In this document: piece by piece, positions 61,327 to 64,000 of the stretch
How positions within the stretch are numbered: the stretch's first letter is position 1
Layout: the number at the start of each line of letters is the position of its first letter
Assembly: GCF_900168065.1 (NCBI RefSeq)
Contig: NZ_FUZZ01000002.1
Span: forward strand, 682,001-746,000
Direction of reading: 5' to 3'
DNA: 64,000 nucleotides
Origin: Chitinophaga ginsengisegetis
Lineage (GTDB): Bacteria > Bacteroidota > Bacteroidia > Chitinophagales > Chitinophagaceae
Translations under genes and position numbers: made by a program
The notes under the pieces: generated by a model
The model's input: only the letters and a program-made list of their open reading frames with translations
The model's database searches: none
What the model was told of the DNA's origin: nothing

Positions 61327-64000
61327 CTAAAAGGATACATTCAGGTTCAGGCCAAAGCTGCGTACTGCCGGCGGTAAACCGGCTTCTATGCCCTGGTAGT
61401 TACTGGTACCCAGTGCGGATTCCGGATCTACCGGCAAAGTACGTTTACCCATGCCCGGTATATCCAGCACAGACTTACCACGGTACAGGAAAAACAGGTT
61501 ACGTGCCGTTAAAGAAAGCCTGGCACGCTTTACCAGCTTCTGATCGAAATCGAAATCATACCCGAAGGATAATTCCCTCAACCGGAAATTGGTGGCGCTG
61601 AAAGCAAAGAATTGTCCCCATGCATCGCGGCCACCCTGCGATACTTTTGTCCAGAAATCTTCTGCGTCGATAGATTTGGTATTGACGCTTCCGTCTGCCA
61701 GCACACCGGGCAATACCAGTCCGCCGTTCCTGTATTGAGTGGTATAATCGGCAACGCCATAGGAAGCCAGCAGTGCATCAGTACCGGATATAACGATACC
61801 GCCTACACGCCCGTCAATGAGAAACGACATACTGAATTTTTTATACTGGAACTGGTTGTTCCAGCCCAGGGTGAAGTCGGGATTAAAATTGCCGAGGTAT
61901 TGATTCTGCGCAACCACGGGGAGGCCATCAGTACCTATGAGGTATTGTCCTGTTTTCGGATCTTTCTGCCATGCGTATCCGTACATATCTCCATACTTAC
62001 CTCCTACTCTTGCCTGCACAGTAGCGAAATTAGTAGCGGAAGAAAGGCCGATCTGGTCCACACCATCTTTCAGGTACAGCACCTTGTTGCTGTTGGTGGC
62101 AAAGTTCACGCTGGTGTTCCAGCTAAAATCCTTGCGTTGTATGGGCGTACCTGTGAGCATAATTTCAAGCCCCTTATTCTGTATATTACCAGCGTTGATG
62201 TACTGGTCGTCAAAACCGCTGGCCTGTGGCAACCCAACATTCAGCAACTGGTTAATGGTATTATTCTTATACACTGTAGCATCCAGTCCCAGCCGGCCAT
62301 TGAGGAATTTCCATTCCAGTCCCACCTCCCACGATTTTGTTTGTTCGGGCTTCAGATTATAAATGGATTTTGTGTTATCTCTCGATACAAAACCACCGCC
62401 AGCGCCTACACTGTAATAATAAGCCTGTAACAGCATGTAAGGATCTGCATCATTACCTACCTGTGTATAAGCAGCACGCACCTTACCAAACGTAACCCAG
62501 GAAGGCATCTGCAGCATATCTGATATTACGGCCGATAATCCCACGGAAGGATAAAAATAGCTGTACGGACTTGGCAACGTGGAAGACCAGTCGTTACGCG
62601 CACTTACATCTAAATATAAATACTGCCTGAAATCCAGCTGGGCATTACCATACACGGATTGTATCTCTTTCTGCACCGTAGTGTTGGTAGTAGCCGGCGC
62701 AGTAGCAAACATGAGATTAAAATGGTTAGGAATGCTTAGCCCGTTGGCCAGCGCCTGTGAATTATATCCCTTGCTGGTAAGGATGCTTCCGCCTACATTA
62801 TAATTCACATGGAAATCGCCGGATAATTTATTGCTGCCGGATAACAACAGGTCCATGTTACGTTCCCAGTGATTTACATATGCCTCCAGGTAACGGCCGC
62901 CGGGCTGCACGGGGAAAGCGACCGTACCGTTATAATAGGATGCAGTGATTTTATCGTCATAACGGTCAAGGCTATACCGGCCCTGTAAACTGAGCCAGTC
63001 GGTAAGCTTGTATTTGGCTGATCCCATCAGCATAATACGGTTGCGCGATTCATCCACCATGTTACGGTACACGTCCCAGTAAGGATTCTGGAAGGTGGTG
63101 GAATTGGTCCAGTAAATGGGGTAAGGCTGACCGGTAGCATCGGTACCTTCAAAATGGTTCAGCGAGTCCTTGCTGAGATCACGCGGCATCAGGTAGGCTT
63201 CGTTGGCAACGCCCTGATCGCCCAGGCGTGGCTTGTTTTTAATATCCTGGCTGATGTAAGTTAATTTTACATCCGTTGTTAAGCGGGGCAATATTTCGGC
63301 GGCAACCCGGAGGTTCAGTGTATTTCTTTCCAGCCTGTTTTTAGGAATAATACCACTGATGGCATTGTTGGTGTAAGATGCATAGCCACGCAGTTTGTCG
63401 TTGCCGCCGGAAATATCGATAGAATTGTTCACGGCTGTTCCTGTGTTAAAAAAGCTTCTCACATTATCGGAATAGGTTTGTGCCGGGGCTCCCCAGCTGG
63501 CAGGGGCGCGGGTTCCGGCTTGTCCTTTGCTGCCGCTGCCATAGGTGTTCTGGAATTTCATCAGCATATTAGGCTGGTCCAGCGATACGCCGCCGTTATA
63601 ATTTACAGCCAGCTTGCCACTTTTACCGCTTTTGGTGGTGATGATGATAGCGCCGTTGGCAGCGCGGCTACCATACAAAGCCGCTGCCGCCGGGCCTTTC
63701 AGCACGTTGATGGATTCCACATCCTGCGGGTTCACGCTGGCCGCGCCATCGCTGCCGGAGTAACCGCTGCTGATACTTTTAGGCTGCGTGGAAATAGTGT
63801 TGGCAGAACCGCCGCCGTTTTTTTCGGTCGACATAGTATTATCTATCGGCACACCATCTACTACGATCAGCGCATTGTTATTACCGCTGATCGACCGGTT
63901 GCCGCGCAATACAACTCTTACTGCACCACCGGGGCCGGAGGCTGCCGGCGTAATCACTGCGCCCGCCACTTTACCGCTCAGGGTATTCATAATATTAGCG
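61327..64000 (-). CDS. SusC/RagA-type TonB-dependent transporter, C-terminal part (cut by window end)
   Basis: The frame stays open past base 64000, so the N-terminus (signal, beta domain, part of the plug) is missing. Visible parts: plug SGKVAGAVITPAASGPGGA, DGVPIDNTMSTEKNGGGSA and ESINVLKGPAAAALYGSRA, then a long barrel ending RSFGLNLNVSF. The class matches SusC partners of SusD-like_2 proteins. First visible gene of the SusD-esterase-GH109-nagB-nagA operon, so its likely cargo is an amino-sugar-containing glycan. Confidence 0.95.
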   Translation of the reverse strand, partial: ANIMNTLSGKVAGAVITPAASGPGGAVRVVLRGNRSISGNNNALIVVDGVPIDNTMSTEKNGGGSANTISTQPKSISSGYSGSDGAASVNPQDVESINVLKGPAAAALYGSRAANGAIIITTKSGKSGKLAVNYNGGVSLDQPNMLMKFQNTYGSGSKGQAGTRAPASWGAPAQTYSDNVRSFFNTGTAVNNSIDISGGNDKLRGYASYTNNAISGIIPKNRLERNTLNLRVAAEILPRLTTDVKLTYISQDIKNKPRLGDQGVANEAYLMPRDLSKDSLNHFEGTDATGQPYPIYWTNSTTFQNPYWDVYRNMVDESRNRIMLMGSAKYKLTDWLSLQGRYSLDRYDDKITASYYNGTVAFPVQPGGRYLEAYVNHWERNMDLLLSGSNKLSGDFHVNYNVGGSILTSKGYNSQALANGLSIPNHFNLMFATAPATTNTTVQKEIQSVYGNAQLDFRQYLYLDVSARNDWSSTLPSPYSYFYPSVGLSAVISDMLQMPSWVTFGKVRAAYTQVGNDADPYMLLQAYYYSVGAGGGFVSRDNTKSIYNLKPEQTKSWEVGLEWKFLNGRLGLDATVYKNNTINQLLNVGLPQASGFDDQYINAGNIQNKGLEIMLTGTPIQRKDFSWNTSVNFATNSNKVLYLKDGVDQIGLSSATNFATVQARVGGKYGDMYGYAWQKDPKTGQYLIGTDGLPVVAQNQYLGNFNPDFTLGWNNQFQYKKFSMSFLIDGRVGGIVISGTDALLASYGVADYTTQYRNGGLVLPGVLADGSVNTKSIDAEDFWTKVSQGGRDAWGQFFAFSATNFRLRELSFGYDFDFDQKLVKRARLSLTARNLFFLYRGKSVLDIPGMGKRTLPVDPESALGTSNYQGIEAGLPPAVRSFGLNLNVSF

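Noticed and set aside
1..64000. CRISPR arrays, insertion sequences, transposase or integrase genes
   Set aside because: No spaced direct-repeat array and no transposase or recombinase motifs were seen on either strand.

Overview
The window looks like chromosomal DNA of a glycan- and peptide-degrading Bacteroidota, most likely a Chitinophagaceae member close to Chitinophaga (inference). The reasons are five SusC/SusD-type outer-membrane uptake loci (one cut by each window end), four ECF-sigma/FecR regulator sets with the Bacteroidota DUF4974-type FecR tail, several perfect TAnnTTTG -7 boxes, few Shine-Dalgarno sequences, and many lipoprotein signals.

Region by region: (1) 1-3015 holds the start of a SusC gene, its FecR, and a divergent ECF sigma gene with no usable in-frame start codon. 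(2) 3193-5388 holds small stress/housekeeping-type genes. (3) 5444-17186 is one minus-strand block: tricorn-type protease, ECF sigma, FecR, SusC, SusD, exported cyanophycinase-type S51 peptidase, exported isoaspartyl peptidase. Together these look like a locus for import and breakdown of cyanophycin or other beta-aspartyl peptides. (4) 17257-19066 holds a GT-C-like membrane protein and tRNA-Gln(CUG). (5) 19202-22520 is an A+T-rich insert with an AbiE-type toxin-antitoxin pair and a two-TM protein of unknown function. (6) 22668-27304 is a SusC/SusD pair without local regulator. (7) 27430-31346 holds a conserved unknown, a secreted propeller-like protein and an FAD oxidoreductase. (8) 31358-39564 is a GH29 fucosidase locus with SusD, SusC, FecR and sigma. 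(9) 39740-48381 is a second complete regulated SusCD locus ending in a TlpA-like thioredoxin protein, followed by tRNA-Gln(UUG). (10) 48745-53847 holds a DUF4126 protein, an FAD oxidoreductase coupled to a circularly permuted SGNH hydrolase, and a divergent GntR-TauE-DUF1634 operon with a visible operator. (11) 53850-64000 is an amino-sugar locus: thioesterase, NagA, NagB, GH109-type protein, two-domain esterase, SusD, partial SusC.

How the parts work together: each regulated locus follows the trans-envelope signalling plan. SusC carries an N-terminal STN domain, FecR spans the inner membrane, and an ECF sigma factor switches on the susC operon. The enzymes next to each SusCD pair point to the substrate: beta-aspartyl peptide/cyanophycin, fucosylated glycan, and GalNAc/GlcNAc glycan. 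The two best leads are the cyanophycin-type locus and the SGNH hydrolase whose catalytic GDS block sits at the C-terminus.
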